A stretch of DNA of 37,425 nt from Sphingobacterium thalpophilum (GCA_945878525.1 CAMCTU010000010.1:1-37425), one strand, 5' to 3'; shown: positions 7,779 to 17,124, counted from the first letter of the stretch. A program made the numbers and translations. Notes: generated from the sequence alone by a model not told the origin.

Positions 7779-8114
7779 ATGCAACATACACGTTTACAAA
7801 AGCTTTTGGATTTTCTTAAAAATGAACCTAATGATCCTTTTTTAAAATATGCGCTTGCAACAGAGTATTTTAATGCGAAGGACCATGAAAAGGCCTTATT
7901 TTATTTTGAAGATTTAATCATAAATAATCCCGACTATATTGGAACCTATTATCATTTAGGTAAATTATATGAAGTCATTAACAGAAAAACAGAAGCGATT
8001 CTGATTTACAGAAAGGGCATGGATATTGCGCGAAAAATAGGGGATATGCACGCTTTTTCGGAATTACAAACGGTTTTCAATTCAGCAAATGGATTAAATT
8101 ACGAAGACGATTAA
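7779..8114 (+). CDS. Small tetratricopeptide repeat protein
   Basis: A 111-residue soluble protein made almost entirely of TPR helices. Two repeats are readable: PFLKYALATEYFNAKDHEKALFYFEDLI would be the first (about residues 20-50), and YIGTYYHLGKLYEVINRK begins the second (about 53-85). A third helix pair ends before the acidic tail GLNYEDD. Such proteins are protein-interaction scaffolds; the partner is unknown. It is divergent from etfB and ends 5 bases before the transporter gene, so the two plus-strand genes are probably cotranscribed. No signal peptide is visible, so it should be cytosolic. Confidence 0.8.
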   Translation: MQHTRLQKLLDFLKNEPNDPFLKYALATEYFNAKDHEKALFYFEDLIINNPDYIGTYYHLGKLYEVINRKTEAILIYRKGMDIARKIGDMHAFSELQTVFNSANGLNYEDD

Positions 8115-8119
8115 TTTTT

Positions 8120-9322
8120 ATGCATAGAATACGTCAGCTTATTTTTCTTTTTGATGTAATATTGTTTACACTGACTGCATTTGGTGGGGCGCAGGCACAC
8201 TTGGGCATGATGCTTAAAAATTTCGTAAAAAAACGTCAATATATCTCTGAAAGTGAATTATTAGAGCTTAATGCACTTACCCAAATACTTCCGGGACCTT
8301 CTTCTACTCAAACATTAATTGGAATTGCATATAAGGTTGGCGGACTTCCAATCGCAATCAGTGCATTTATTATCTGGATATTACCATCTTCGGTATTGAT
8401 GTGTTTTGCAGTTTTGAGTTATTCGTTTTTAGGTCAAATGGAGAAGTTTACTCAGGTACTTCAATTTGTTCAGCCGGTAGCTGTAGGAATTGTAGCTTAT
8501 GCTGCATACTCTTTTGGGGAGAAGATATTGAAATCAAAAACCTCAATTTGGTTGGCATTGGGTTCATTATTTGCTACATTACTGCTGAGAAATGCTTACG
8601 CATTTCCAATTCTTATTTTGATTGGGGGTATTGTGTCTTCTAGCATTAATAAGGAAGTTGAAGAAAATGATCTCAGAGTGAGGCTTTTTTCAAATATCAA
8701 TCCTAAGAAGATTGCATATTTCATTGGGGTTTTATTATTGTTTGCCGGTTTGGGTGCAATTATAAATCGTACATCGCCCTTTAGTTTGCCCATTCGTTTG
8801 TTTGAAAATTTTTACCGTAATGGTATTATGATTTTCGGGGGCGGACAGGTTTTGGTGCCGTTTATGCATACCGAATTTGTGGAGATGAAAAGTTACCTTA
8901 CTTCGGATCAATTCCTTTCAGGTTATGCATTTCAACAGGCACTTCCGGGACCAACTTTTTCTTTTACTTCCTTTGTTGGTGGAATGACAATGAAAAATTC
9001 TGGAGCAAGTGTTACTGGGCAGATTATGGGTAGTATTATTGGTGTTCTTGGAATTAATTTACCCGGTTTAATCCTGATTCTATTCATAGTCCCTTTTTGG
9101 AATGATTTGAAGAAAATAACCAGAATAAAGAATTCATTATCGGGTATAAATGCTGTTACTGTAGGATTTATGGGCGCCGCATTTATTTTATTGATTCTCC
9201 CGGTTGGAATTAACTACCTTTCAGTGAGCCTGATCTCAATTACCTTTCTTTTGTTGGCATTCACAAAAATCAGAACACCGCTGATCATTATAGGGGCAGT
9301 ATGTTTAGGTTTAATACTTTAA
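8120..9322 (+). CDS. chrA: CHR-family (chromate) transporter
   Basis: A 400-residue inner-membrane protein with two homologous halves, as in long-chain CHR transporters. The first half has the signature FGGAQAHLGMM then LTQILPGPSSTQTLIGIAYK. The second repeats it as FGGGQVLVPFMHTEFV and QQALPGPTFSFTSFVGGM. Each half carries about five or six membrane segments. Characterised members export chromate by proton antiport, but many chromosomal copies have no tested substrate, so the chromate specificity is inferred from the family. It follows the TPR gene by 5 bases. No chrB regulator is nearby. Confidence 0.88.
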   Translation: MHRIRQLIFLFDVILFTLTAFGGAQAHLGMMLKNFVKKRQYISESELLELNALTQILPGPSSTQTLIGIAYKVGGLPIAISAFIIWILPSSVLMCFAVLSYSFLGQMEKFTQVLQFVQPVAVGIVAYAAYSFGEKILKSKTSIWLALGSLFATLLLRNAYAFPILILIGGIVSSSINKEVEENDLRVRLFSNINPKKIAYFIGVLLLFAGLGAIINRTSPFSLPIRLFENFYRNGIMIFGGGQVLVPFMHTEFVEMKSYLTSDQFLSGYAFQQALPGPTFSFTSFVGGMTMKNSGASVTGQIMGSIIGVLGINLPGLILILFIVPFWNDLKKITRIKNSLSGINAVTVGFMGAAFILLILPVGINYLSVSLISITFLLLAFTKIRTPLIIIGAVCLGLIL

Positions 9323-9339
9323 AACAAATAATCGAAATT

Positions 9340-10905
9340 TTAAAATAGTTGTTCATCATCCAGGTCATCCATTCTGGAGGGGCGAATTATAAAATTATTT
9401 GATTTCTCAAAATCCTGTGAAGGACTCATACCCGCAAAAGGATTTGGATTAGTTGAACCGGCATTGCTGAAATCCTCTTCAAGGTCTATGAATTTTACAT
9501 ATTTGCCAACAAATCTTAAAGGAACTGTTCCCGTTTCGCCATTTCTATGCTTAGCCACAATTACTTCGCCAATACCAATAGTTGACCTTCCCTGTTCATC
9601 TTCAGTTAATCCATAATACTCCGGACGATAAAGGAATAGCACCATATCAGCATCTTGTTCAATAGATCCCGACTCTCGTAAATCAGATAACACAGGCTTT
9701 TTGGCAGCTCCTGGTCTGGTTTCTACTGCCCGGCTCAATTGTGATAAGGCGATCACCGGAACGTTTAGTTCTTTGGCTACTGATTTTAAAGCTCTTGAGA
9801 TACTGCCAATTTCCTGTTCGCGGTTTCCACCTTTCCCATCGCTTTTTCCATGCATGAGTTGCAGGTAGTCAATAATGATCATCTGGATATCATATTGAGC
9901 TTTCAGGCGCCTGCATTTTGCCCTGAATTCGAAGATATTCAAGGCCGGAGTATCATCGATAAACAAGGGTGCTTCTGTGAGTGCTCCTATTTTAGAGTGA
10001 AGTTTTTGCCATTCCCATTCTGCTAAATGTCCTCTTTTGATTTTTTCCTGTTCTATTTCGGTCTCTCCGGAAATTAATCGGTTAACTAATTGAACAGATG
10101 ACATTTCCAGGGAGAAAAAAACCACTGGTTTATTAAACTGTACAGCAGCATTACGTGCACAGCTCAATACAAATGCTGTTTTTCCCATCGCAGGTCTTGC
10201 TGCAATGATTACTAAATCAGATGGTTGCCATCCTGAAGTTATACGATCAAGAGCGGTAAATCCGGATGGTACACCAGTTAGGCCATCGACTTTATCTTTT
10301 ATTTTTTCCAGATTTTCGAGTGATTCCCGGATTATATCGTCCATCTTTCTGGAATCTCTTCTTAGATTGTTTTGAGCAATATCGAAGAGATTTTTTTCAG
10401 CATGATCAAGCAGGTCAAAGATATCAGTAGTATCCTCATAAGCATTACTTATAATTTCTGTCGAAATCCTGATTAACTCCCTTTGAATAAATTTTTGAGA
10501 TATGATTCTGGCATGATATTCAATATTTGCTGCCGAGGCAACACGATTGGTAAGTTCTGTGATGTAATAAGCCCCTCCAATCATTTCAAGGTCACCCTGC
10601 TGACGTAGTTGAGCAGTAACAGTCAGTATATCAACTGGGGATGATCTTTGGAAAAGTGCCTGTATGGCTTCAAAAATTTTCTGATGGCTGTCTTTGTAGA
10701 AAACATCAGGTTTTAAAATATCGATTACTGCAGAGAGCGCATCCTTTTCTAGCATCAGTGCACCCAATACAGCCTCTTCTAAATCAAGTGCCTGAGGTGG
10801 TAATTTACCCAAACCACTTGCAATGGTAGATAACCTGTTACGACGCTCAGTTGAAATTATATTTTTGTTGTTTTTATTAAAATCCTGATCTTTTTCTAAA
10901 CTCAT
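9340..10905 (-). CDS. dnaB: Replicative DNA helicase DnaB
   Basis: A 521-residue hexameric helicase that unwinds DNA at the replication fork. The N-terminal primase-interacting domain (LPPQALDLEEAVLGALMLEK...) is followed by the RecA-like motor. Walker A is ARPAMGKT near residue 240. The Walker B region is MIIIDYLQLM. Sensor and arginine-finger segments are ALSQLSRAVETR, LRESGSIEQDADMVLFLYRP and VAKHRNGETG. No intein interrupts these motifs. The frame extends to an ATG at 10923, but the ATG at 10905 (MSLEKDQDF) lies directly behind a TAnnTTTG element, which would put the longer start inside the promoter. The C-terminal tail ends DDLDDEQLF. Confidence 0.97.
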   Translation of the reverse strand: MSLEKDQDFNKNNKNIISTERRNRLSTIASGLGKLPPQALDLEEAVLGALMLEKDALSAVIDILKPDVFYKDSHQKIFEAIQALFQRSSPVDILTVTAQLRQQGDLEMIGGAYYITELTNRVASAANIEYHARIISQKFIQRELIRISTEIISNAYEDTTDIFDLLDHAEKNLFDIAQNNLRRDSRKMDDIIRESLENLEKIKDKVDGLTGVPSGFTALDRITSGWQPSDLVIIAARPAMGKTAFVLSCARNAAVQFNKPVVFFSLEMSSVQLVNRLISGETEIEQEKIKRGHLAEWEWQKLHSKIGALTEAPLFIDDTPALNIFEFRAKCRRLKAQYDIQMIIIDYLQLMHGKSDGKGGNREQEIGSISRALKSVAKELNVPVIALSQLSRAVETRPGAAKKPVLSDLRESGSIEQDADMVLFLYRPEYYGLTEDEQGRSTIGIGEVIVAKHRNGETGTVPLRFVGKYVKFIDLEEDFSNAGSTNPNPFAGMSPSQDFEKSNNFIIRPSRMDDLDDEQLF

Positions 10906-10910
10906 GATAA

Positions 10911-10918
10911 CAAAAGTA
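10911..10918 (-). promoter_or_regulatory. Putative -7 element for dnaB, nearly leaderless
   Basis: TACTTTTG on the minus strand ends 5 bases before the ATG at 10905. If this is the -7 box, transcription starts at or next to the start codon, giving a leaderless or near-leaderless mRNA. Confidence 0.4.
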
Positions 10919-11078
10919 TACAAAAATTGAAGTGTATTTTTTTTAGTTTTTCACACCGTATTTTTTTAGCAATTCACACTATTTACTTTAAGCTCTCTGC
11001 ATCGCTTTTTTGTTAACATAAAATGTTTAAAAAATTATTAAATCGTAAATAATCAGCTCTGAGGTTAATTAATGACAT

Positions 11079-11106
11079 TGTTAATAACTTTTTTGGGTGT
11101 TGATAA
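11079..11106 (+). other. Pair of TGTTRATAA direct repeats in the dnaB-rlmB gap
   Basis: TGTTAATAA (11079-11087) and TGTTGATAA (11098-11106) are 19 bases apart in the same orientation. TGTTGATAA is the complement of TTATCAACA, one base off the DnaA-box pattern TTATNCACA. The surrounding 286-base gap is very AT-rich. The repeats could be regulatory sites for dnaB or rlmB. DnaA binding is only a possibility. Confidence 0.3.
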
Positions 11107-11191
11107 ACTTTAAATTGATTCTATTTAATGGAGTCAATTATACGAAAATGGAAATAAAATCTAACTTCGTCATTTACTATAATCAATAGAA

Positions 11192-11977
11192 ATGAACACT
11201 AACTCTTTCAAAAGAAGACGCGACAATGATGGCCACGAGTCTAATCAAATGGTATTTGGAATCCGGACAATTATTGAGGCCATCAAGAGTGGTAAAGAAA
11301 TAGAGAATCTATACCTACAACGTGGACTGAGTGGTGGTATAATTTTAGAACTTCGTGCGTTAATAAATGAAAAAGAGATAGGTTTTCAACTGGTACCGAT
11401 TGAGAAGTTAAATCGCTTAACACCCAAGAACCATCAGGGTGCTGTTGCATTTATTTCACCAATAAGTTACGATAAAATTGAAAATATAATACCAGGTATT
11501 TACGAGAGCGGAGAGGTACCTCTAATCTTAATTCTGGATGGAATTACCGACGTTAGAAATTTTGGTGCCATTGCGCGTACTGCAGAATGTGCCGGTGTAC
11601 ATGCTTTGATAGTCCCAACCAAGGGTTCAGCGCAAATCAATCCTGACGCTATAAAAACTTCTGCAGGTGCATTGTATAAGATTCCTGTATGTCGTCATGA
11701 TAGTTTAATAAAAACCGCCAAATTTTTACAGGAATCTGGTTTACAGCTAGTTGCATGTACCGAAAAAACAAATGATTTTCTTTATCAGCCTGATTATACA
11801 GCTCCTACAGCGATTATTATGGGTTCGGAAGAAAGTGGTATTTCTACTGACCTGATTAGGATATCTGATCATCTTGCAAAGATTCCAATGTACGGTGAGA
11901 TTGAGTCTTTGAATGTTTCAGTATCTGCAGGTATTTTGCTCTACGAAGCTGTAAGGCAAAAATTATCTGTTAAATAA
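11192..11977 (+). CDS. rlmB: 23S rRNA 2'-O-methyltransferase of the TrmH/RlmB type
   Basis: A 261-residue SPOUT-class enzyme expected to methylate the 2'-OH of a guanosine in 23S rRNA (G2251 in E. coli numbering). An N-terminal substrate-binding domain (about residues 18-95, VFGIRTIIEAIKSG...HQGAVAFI) precedes the knotted catalytic domain. All three SPOUT motifs are present: DGITDVRNFGAIARTAE, AIIMGSEESGIS and IPMYGEIESLNVSVSAGILL. The short charged N-terminus (FKRRRDNDG) is common in this phylum. Its 3' end overlaps the convergent manC by 8 bases. Identity within TrmH paralogues is likely rather than certain. Confidence 0.92.
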   Translation: MNTNSFKRRRDNDGHESNQMVFGIRTIIEAIKSGKEIENLYLQRGLSGGIILELRALINEKEIGFQLVPIEKLNRLTPKNHQGAVAFISPISYDKIENIIPGIYESGEVPLILILDGITDVRNFGAIARTAECAGVHALIVPTKGSAQINPDAIKTSAGALYKIPVCRHDSLIKTAKFLQESGLQLVACTEKTNDFLYQPDYTAPTAIIMGSEESGISTDLIRISDHLAKIPMYGEIESLNVSVSAGILLYEAVRQKLSVK

Positions 11978-13052
11978 ACTCTGATCCAAAGCTTTGTTTT
12001 ACATCACCAACAATTTGTTTGATCGCCTGTTCTTCACTTCGCGGGCAAATTAATAAGGTATTGTTAGACTCTACTACGATAAAGTCGTGCAAGCCTTGCA
12101 TAATAACCAGCTTACCTTTTGGGACCTTAACCATACAATTTGATGAATCGTACATCATAACCATTTCTGAAGGAATAACTGCATTTCCAACATAATCTTT
12201 CTCAGATAGTTCATAAACAGAAGACCAGTTTCCAAGATCCGACCAGCCAAATTCCGAGGGTAAAACGTAGACGTTTTCAGCTTTTTCCATGATTCCATAA
12301 TCAATGGAGATATTGGTGCATTGTGAAAATGCAGCATGCACAAATTCCTGCTCATCTTTTGTATTATAAACAGCTTCCCCTTCTTTGAAAATATCATTCA
12401 TCTCAGGCAAATGATTTTTAAAAGAATTAAGAATACTTTGTACCGACCAGACAAATATTCCTGCATTCCATAAAAAATCGCCACTTTGAACAAAGGTTTT
12501 GGCTAATTCTTTGTTTGGCTTTTCAGTGAAGGTTTTAACCTTAAAAAAATCATCATCTATTTTCTTTGTATTGTATTGAATATAGCCATATCCAGTATCT
12601 GGTCTTGAAGGTTTAATACCTAGTGAGATGAGGCAATCATGCTTTGAAGCTGTTTCCAAAGATTTTTTTATGCATCTGGTAAATTCTTCTGAATTCAGAA
12701 TAAGATGGTCTGAAGGTGCAACAACAATGGAAGCCTCAGGGTTTAACTTTAATATCTTATGACTTCCATACGCAATACAAGGAGCGGTGTTGCGCATAAT
12801 TGGTTCTGCAAGTATTTGAGTATCATCCAAACCGGGAAGTTGTTCTTTTACAAGTTGAATGTAAGATTCATTGGTCAGTATAAAGATATTTTCTTTCGGT
12901 ACAATCTTTAAAAATCGTTCGAAGGTTTGTTGTATGAGTGTTTTTCCTGAACCCAGAATATCTATAAATTGTTTTGGGTGGGCAGAACGACTGATTGGCC
13001 AAAATCTGCTGCCAATTCCTCCTGCCATTATCAGGGCATAATGATTTTTCAT
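11970..13052 (-). CDS. manC: Mannose-1-phosphate guanylyltransferase
   Basis: A 360-residue nucleotidyltransferase that makes GDP-mannose from mannose-1-phosphate and GTP, the donor for mannose, fucose and related sugars in surface glycans. The N-terminal signature MAGGIGSRFWPISRSAHPKQ holds the GTP-binding loop and the catalytic Arg and Lys. FVEKP-type contact appears as TFTEKP near residue 175, and NAGIFVW follows. The length fits the single-domain form; the C-terminal isomerase domain of fused type II enzymes is absent. It lies 15 bases after kdsD on the same strand, so the two sugar genes are probably one operon. Confidence 0.95.
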   Translation of the reverse strand: MKNHYALIMAGGIGSRFWPISRSAHPKQFIDILGSGKTLIQQTFERFLKIVPKENIFILTNESYIQLVKEQLPGLDDTQILAEPIMRNTAPCIAYGSHKILKLNPEASIVVAPSDHLILNSEEFTRCIKKSLETASKHDCLISLGIKPSRPDTGYGYIQYNTKKIDDDFFKVKTFTEKPNKELAKTFVQSGDFLWNAGIFVWSVQSILNSFKNHLPEMNDIFKEGEAVYNTKDEQEFVHAAFSQCTNISIDYGIMEKAENVYVLPSEFGWSDLGNWSSVYELSEKDYVGNAVIPSEMVMMYDSSNCMVKVPKGKLVIMQGLHDFIVVESNNTLLICPRSEEQAIKQIVGDVKQSFGSEFI

Positions 13053-13067
13053 ATTAATTAAATGGTT

Positions 13068-14033
13068 TTAAATGATGCCTTCCTTCAAAAGGTCGTGAAG
13101 ATGGACAAAGCCTTCAAATTTTGTTTCTGTTCCTACGAGTATTTGGGTAATATTATTTTCCCTTAATATTTCCAGTGCATTCACAGCGAGTTCATTCTTG
13201 TCAATAAATTTTGGAGAAACTGTCATCATATCCGCTGCATTCAGGCCATCAATGGTACTGTTTTTATTCAACATTCGTCGTATGTCGCCATCGGTTATTA
13301 TTCCTTTTAGCGTTCCATGATCAACTACTGCAACAGCACCCAAGCGATTCTTTGTTATTTCGATAATCACTTCTCTAACAGTGGCATCTGAAGGTACCAT
13401 TGGTTTTTCATTTTGGGCGGCCAGGTCTGCTACTTTAAGATAAAGTCGTTTACCTAATGCCCCTCCAGGATGGTATTTGGCAAAATCAGCACTACTGAAT
13501 TCCCGGCATTCAAGCAAACTGACTGCCAGAGCGTCACCCATTGCCAATTGAGCAGTGGTGCTAGTGGTTGGTGCAAGATTGTGTGGACATGCTTCTTGAT
13601 CAACGGAAGTATCCAAAATCCAATCTGCCTGCTTAGCTAAAAACGAATTTTTATCTCCTACCATTCCAACCAATTTATTCCCTCCCTGTTTCAATAATGG
13701 TACCAAAACCTTTATTTCTGGGGTATTACCACTTTTTGAGATACAAATGACCAGATCATCTTTCTGAATCATTCCCAAATCACCATGGATTGCATCTGCT
13801 GCATGCATAAAAATAGATGGAGTACCGGTTGAGTTGAAAGTAGCAACTATTTTTTGGGCAATTATTGCACTTTTTCCAATGCCAGTTACTATAACTCTGG
13901 CATTTAGGTACAGAATTTGATAGACTAATTCTGGGAAATTATCATTTAATTGAGTTGCAAGCCTTTTTACACTTTCAGCTTCCATATGAAGTGTTTTTCT
14001 TGCAATTTCTAATATTTCAGTATTGCTTTTCAA
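13068..14033 (-). CDS. kdsD: Arabinose-5-phosphate isomerase (KpsF/GutQ family)
   Basis: A SIS-domain sugar isomerase with two C-terminal CBS domains. It interconverts ribulose-5-phosphate and arabinose-5-phosphate, the first step to KDO for lipid A-core. The SIS part has VIVTGIGKSAIIAQKIVAT, the HAADAIHGDLGM block, ISKSGNTPEI and TTSTTAQLAMGDALAVSLL. CBS sequences start around VADLAAQNEKPMV and DMMTVSPKFID. The longest ATG start (14126) would add 31 unusual residues and collide with the recQ start. I favour the TTG at 14033 (start MKSNTEILEIARKTL), giving 321 residues, the normal family length. This start is inferred, not proven. kdsA lies just beyond recQ. Confidence 0.93.
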   Translation of the reverse strand: MKSNTEILEIARKTLHMEAESVKRLATQLNDNFPELVYQILYLNARVIVTGIGKSAIIAQKIVATFNSTGTPSIFMHAADAIHGDLGMIQKDDLVICISKSGNTPEIKVLVPLLKQGGNKLVGMVGDKNSFLAKQADWILDTSVDQEACPHNLAPTTSTTAQLAMGDALAVSLLECREFSSADFAKYHPGGALGKRLYLKVADLAAQNEKPMVPSDATVREVIIEITKNRLGAVAVVDHGTLKGIITDGDIRRMLNKNSTIDGLNAADMMTVSPKFIDKNELAVNALEILRENNITQILVGTETKFEGFVHLHDLLKEGII

Positions 14034-14125
14034 TGATATTTTTTTAATTAAATAGATAATTAATCCCAAAAATATGTTATTTTGACTGTTATTATGGCTT
14101 ATCTTAAATTTTTTCCAGACAGACA

Positions 14126-16312
14126 ATGGAAATAAACAAATCCTTGTTCGATAATTTACAGAATTTTTTTGGCTTTGATAACTTTAAAGGTGATCAGGAG
14201 GCAATTATAACCAGTATTCTTCAAAAGAAGGACACCTTTGTAATTATGCCAACAGGGGGCGGAAAATCAATTTGTTACCAATTGCCTGCACTTATAAGCG
14301 AGGGTACAGCTATTGTGATATCACCTTTGATAGCACTGATGAAAAATCAGGTTGACCAGTTAAGAGCCTTTGGTGGTACTGATAGTATTGCACATTTTTT
14401 AAATTCTTCCTTAAATAAATCTGAAATCACCCGGGTAAAAGAAGATGTAACCAATGGAGAAACTAAATTACTCTATGTGGCACCTGAGTCACTTACCAAA
14501 CCTGAAAATGTAGAATTTTTAAGAGGGATTCCAATTTCATTCGTGGCGGTTGATGAGGCCCATTGCATTTCAGAATGGGGTCATGATTTCAGACCAGAGT
14601 ACAGAAGAATTCGTCAGGTAATTGATAATATAGGCGATCAAATTCCGATTATCGCACTTACAGCAACCGCAACTCCAAAGGTTCAGCAGGATATTCAGAA
14701 GAATCTGCAAATGAATAACGCTGCACTTTTTAAATCTTCCTTCAACAGACCTAATTTATTCTATGAAGTCCGTGCCAAAAGAAATGTAATTAAAGAGATT
14801 GTAAGATACGCTAAAATGAATTCCGGCAAATCTGGAATCGTCTATTGTTTAAGCCGGAAAAAGGTTGAAGAAGTAGCAGAAGCATTAAAACTAAATGGCA
14901 TAAAGGCTCTTCCATATCATGCGGGGCTTGATCCTAAAACAAGGGCTGAGACTCAGGATAATTTTCTAATGGAAGATGTTGATGTGATTGTGGCAACCAT
15001 TGCATTTGGTATGGGTATTGATAAACCGGATGTTCGTTATGTCATTCATCATGACATTCCAAAAAGTATGGAAGGTTATTATCAGGAGACAGGACGCTCC
15101 GGCAGGGATGGTGGTGAAGGTATTTGTCTGGCTTTTTATTCTCAGAAAGATATTGACAAATTAACAAAGTTTATGAAAGATAAACCTGTTTCTGAAAGGG
15201 AAATAGGAACTCAAATACTAAAGGAAGTGATTGATTATGCTGAATCCTCGGTATGCAGGCGTAAGCAGATATTACATTATTTTGGCGAGAATTTTAATGA
15301 AACAGGATGCAATAATATGTGTGATAATTGCCGTCACACAAAAAAATATTTTGATGCAGAAATTCCTCTGCTCAATGTCTTGACCTTGATCAAGGAACTG
15401 GGTGAAAAGTTTGATGATCAGTATTTCATCAATATGATGATGGGAGTCGAAAATGCTCTGGTTGCTTCTTATGGACATAGTAAACATCCACTGTTTGGGT
15501 CAGGTAAGGAGCAGGGTGAAATTATCTGGAAATCTTTGTTAAGGCAAGCTGTTCTTAATAATTATGTTCAGAAGGATATTGATAATTATGGTTTATTAAA
15601 ACTTACTAAGACCGGTACTTCATTCATCGAAAATCCACATTCATTAAAATTTATACTTAATTATCTAATGGATGAAGCAGAGGATGAAGTTGAAGAGTCT
15701 CAGCAACAGGTTGGTGCTCTGGATACTTTTCTTTTACAGATGCTCATAGACCTTAGAAAAAAAATAGCAAAGCAGAAAAACCTACCTCCATTCGTGGTGT
15801 TTCAGGATCCTTCGTTGAATGAAATGTGTACTCTTTATCCTGTATCAGTAGATGAGCTTAAACAAATACATGGTGTTGGTTCGGGGAAAGCCCTGAAATT
15901 TGGTCTGCCATTTATAGAACTCATAAAGAAATATGTTGAGGATAATGCCATTGATCGTCCTGTTGATCTTGTTATAAAAAGTGCTGCAAATAAGTCTGCT
16001 TTAAAAGTTTCAATTATACAAAACATTGACAGGCAAATCGCTTTGGAGGAAATAGCATCCGCCAAAGGAATTAGCTATGATGATATTTTAAAAGAGCTTG
16101 AAACCATAGTAAACTCCGGAACAAAATTAAATCTCAATTACTACATTGATGAATTGATCGAAGAGGATCGCCAGGAAGAAGTTTACAATTATTTTAGATC
16201 TACGGAAACAGATTCTATTGATACTGCTATTGCTGAGCTTGGAACTGATGATTATACCCCCGAAGAGGTGCAATTAATGCGAATTAAATTCATATCAGAA
16301 TTAGGAAATTAA
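14126..16312 (+). CDS. recQ: ATP-dependent DNA helicase RecQ
   Basis: A 728-residue 3'-5' DNA helicase for recombination and fork repair. Walker A is PTGGGKS near residue 43, and the DEAH box is VDEAHCISEWGHDFRPEYRR. The second RecA domain carries GIVYCLSRKKVEEVA, VATIAFGMGIDKPDVR and the QETGRSGRDG arginine finger. The RQC zinc site has Cys residues in SSVCRRKQILHYFGE and CNNMCDNCR. The winged-helix domain follows, then an HRDC domain (about 515-595). A Bacteroidota-style extra helical C-terminus ends KFISELGN. Its stop overlaps the kdsA ATG by one base (TAATG), implying translational coupling. It is divergent from kdsD. Confidence 0.97.
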   Translation: MEINKSLFDNLQNFFGFDNFKGDQEAIITSILQKKDTFVIMPTGGGKSICYQLPALISEGTAIVISPLIALMKNQVDQLRAFGGTDSIAHFLNSSLNKSEITRVKEDVTNGETKLLYVAPESLTKPENVEFLRGIPISFVAVDEAHCISEWGHDFRPEYRRIRQVIDNIGDQIPIIALTATATPKVQQDIQKNLQMNNAALFKSSFNRPNLFYEVRAKRNVIKEIVRYAKMNSGKSGIVYCLSRKKVEEVAEALKLNGIKALPYHAGLDPKTRAETQDNFLMEDVDVIVATIAFGMGIDKPDVRYVIHHDIPKSMEGYYQETGRSGRDGGEGICLAFYSQKDIDKLTKFMKDKPVSEREIGTQILKEVIDYAESSVCRRKQILHYFGENFNETGCNNMCDNCRHTKKYFDAEIPLLNVLTLIKELGEKFDDQYFINMMMGVENALVASYGHSKHPLFGSGKEQGEIIWKSLLRQAVLNNYVQKDIDNYGLLKLTKTGTSFIENPHSLKFILNYLMDEAEDEVEESQQQVGALDTFLLQMLIDLRKKIAKQKNLPPFVVFQDPSLNEMCTLYPVSVDELKQIHGVGSGKALKFGLPFIELIKKYVEDNAIDRPVDLVIKSAANKSALKVSIIQNIDRQIALEEIASAKGISYDDILKELETIVNSGTKLNLNYYIDELIEEDRQEEVYNYFRSTETDSIDTAIAELGTDDYTPEEVQLMRIKFISELGN

Positions 16313-17124
16313 TGATACAAAATATACCAAAGATACAACATGCTGACTCAGGTAATTTTTTCCTGATGGCGGGTCCTTGCGCAATAGAGAGTGAAGATAT
16401 GGCTCTCAGAATTGCCGAACGAATTGTAAATATTACCACTAAATTAGCTATACCATTAATATTTAAAGGTTCTTACCGTAAAGCCAACCGCTCCCGACTT
16501 GATTCCTTTACAGGTATCGGTGATGAAAAAGCGCTTAAAATTTTATCAAAGGTAAGTCAGGAATTTGCCGTCCCAACGGTTACAGATATCCATGAAAATC
16601 ATGAGGCAGCGATGGCCGCAGAATATGTGGATGTATTGCAAATTCCAGCTTTTTTATGCCGCCAAACTGATCTGCTAATCGCTGCAGCACTAACCGGAAA
16701 AACCATCAATATCAAGAAAGGTCAGTTTCTTTCGGCAGGTGCAATGCGCTTTGCATTAGATAAGGTTCGGGATTCAGGAAACCCCAATGTGATACTTACT
16801 GATCGGGGTAATACTTTCGGTTATCAGGATATGATAGTTGATTTCAGGGGAATACCTGAAATGAAATCATTTGGAGTTCCTGTGGTGATGGACTGTACTC
16901 ACTCTTTGCAGCAACCCAATCAGTCTACTGGAGTGACAGGAGGTAAACCTACCCTGATTGAAACTATTGCCAAAGCAGCAATAGCTGTTGGTTCAGATGG
17001 ATTATTTATTGAAACACATCCTGATCCCCAGAATGCGAAATCAGATGGTGCAAATATGCTTCATCTCGATAATCTGGAAGATCTGCTGATTAAATTAATC
17101 CGGATAAGACAAGCGATTGTTTGA
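16312..17124 (+). CDS. kdsA: 3-deoxy-8-phosphooctulonate synthase
   Basis: A 270-residue TIM-barrel enzyme that condenses phosphoenolpyruvate with arabinose-5-phosphate to KDO-8-phosphate, the second step of KDO synthesis. Signature blocks are MAGPCAIESEDMALRIAE, FKGSYRKANRSRLDSFTG, VDVLQIPAFLCRQTDLL, INIKKGQFLS, LTDRGNTFGYQDMIVDFRGI and DCTHSLQQPN. The Asn-type or Cys-type metal position was not resolved by eye. Its start overlaps the recQ stop by one base. Its substrate is the product of KdsD, encoded on the other side of recQ. Confidence 0.97.
   Translation: MIQNIPKIQHADSGNFFLMAGPCAIESEDMALRIAERIVNITTKLAIPLIFKGSYRKANRSRLDSFTGIGDEKALKILSKVSQEFAVPTVTDIHENHEAAMAAEYVDVLQIPAFLCRQTDLLIAAALTGKTINIKKGQFLSAGAMRFALDKVRDSGNPNVILTDRGNTFGYQDMIVDFRGIPEMKSFGVPVVMDCTHSLQQPNQSTGVTGGKPTLIETIAKAAIAVGSDGLFIETHPDPQNAKSDGANMLHLDNLEDLLIKLIRIRQAIV

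Noticed and set aside
9340-10905. Intein in DnaB
   Set aside because: DnaB often carries inteins, but the Walker A and later motifs are continuous here.
10906-11191. AT-rich dnaB-rlmB gap as a replication origin
   Set aside because: Only one or two DnaA-box-like sites, no dnaA or other usual origin neighbours, and no skew data.
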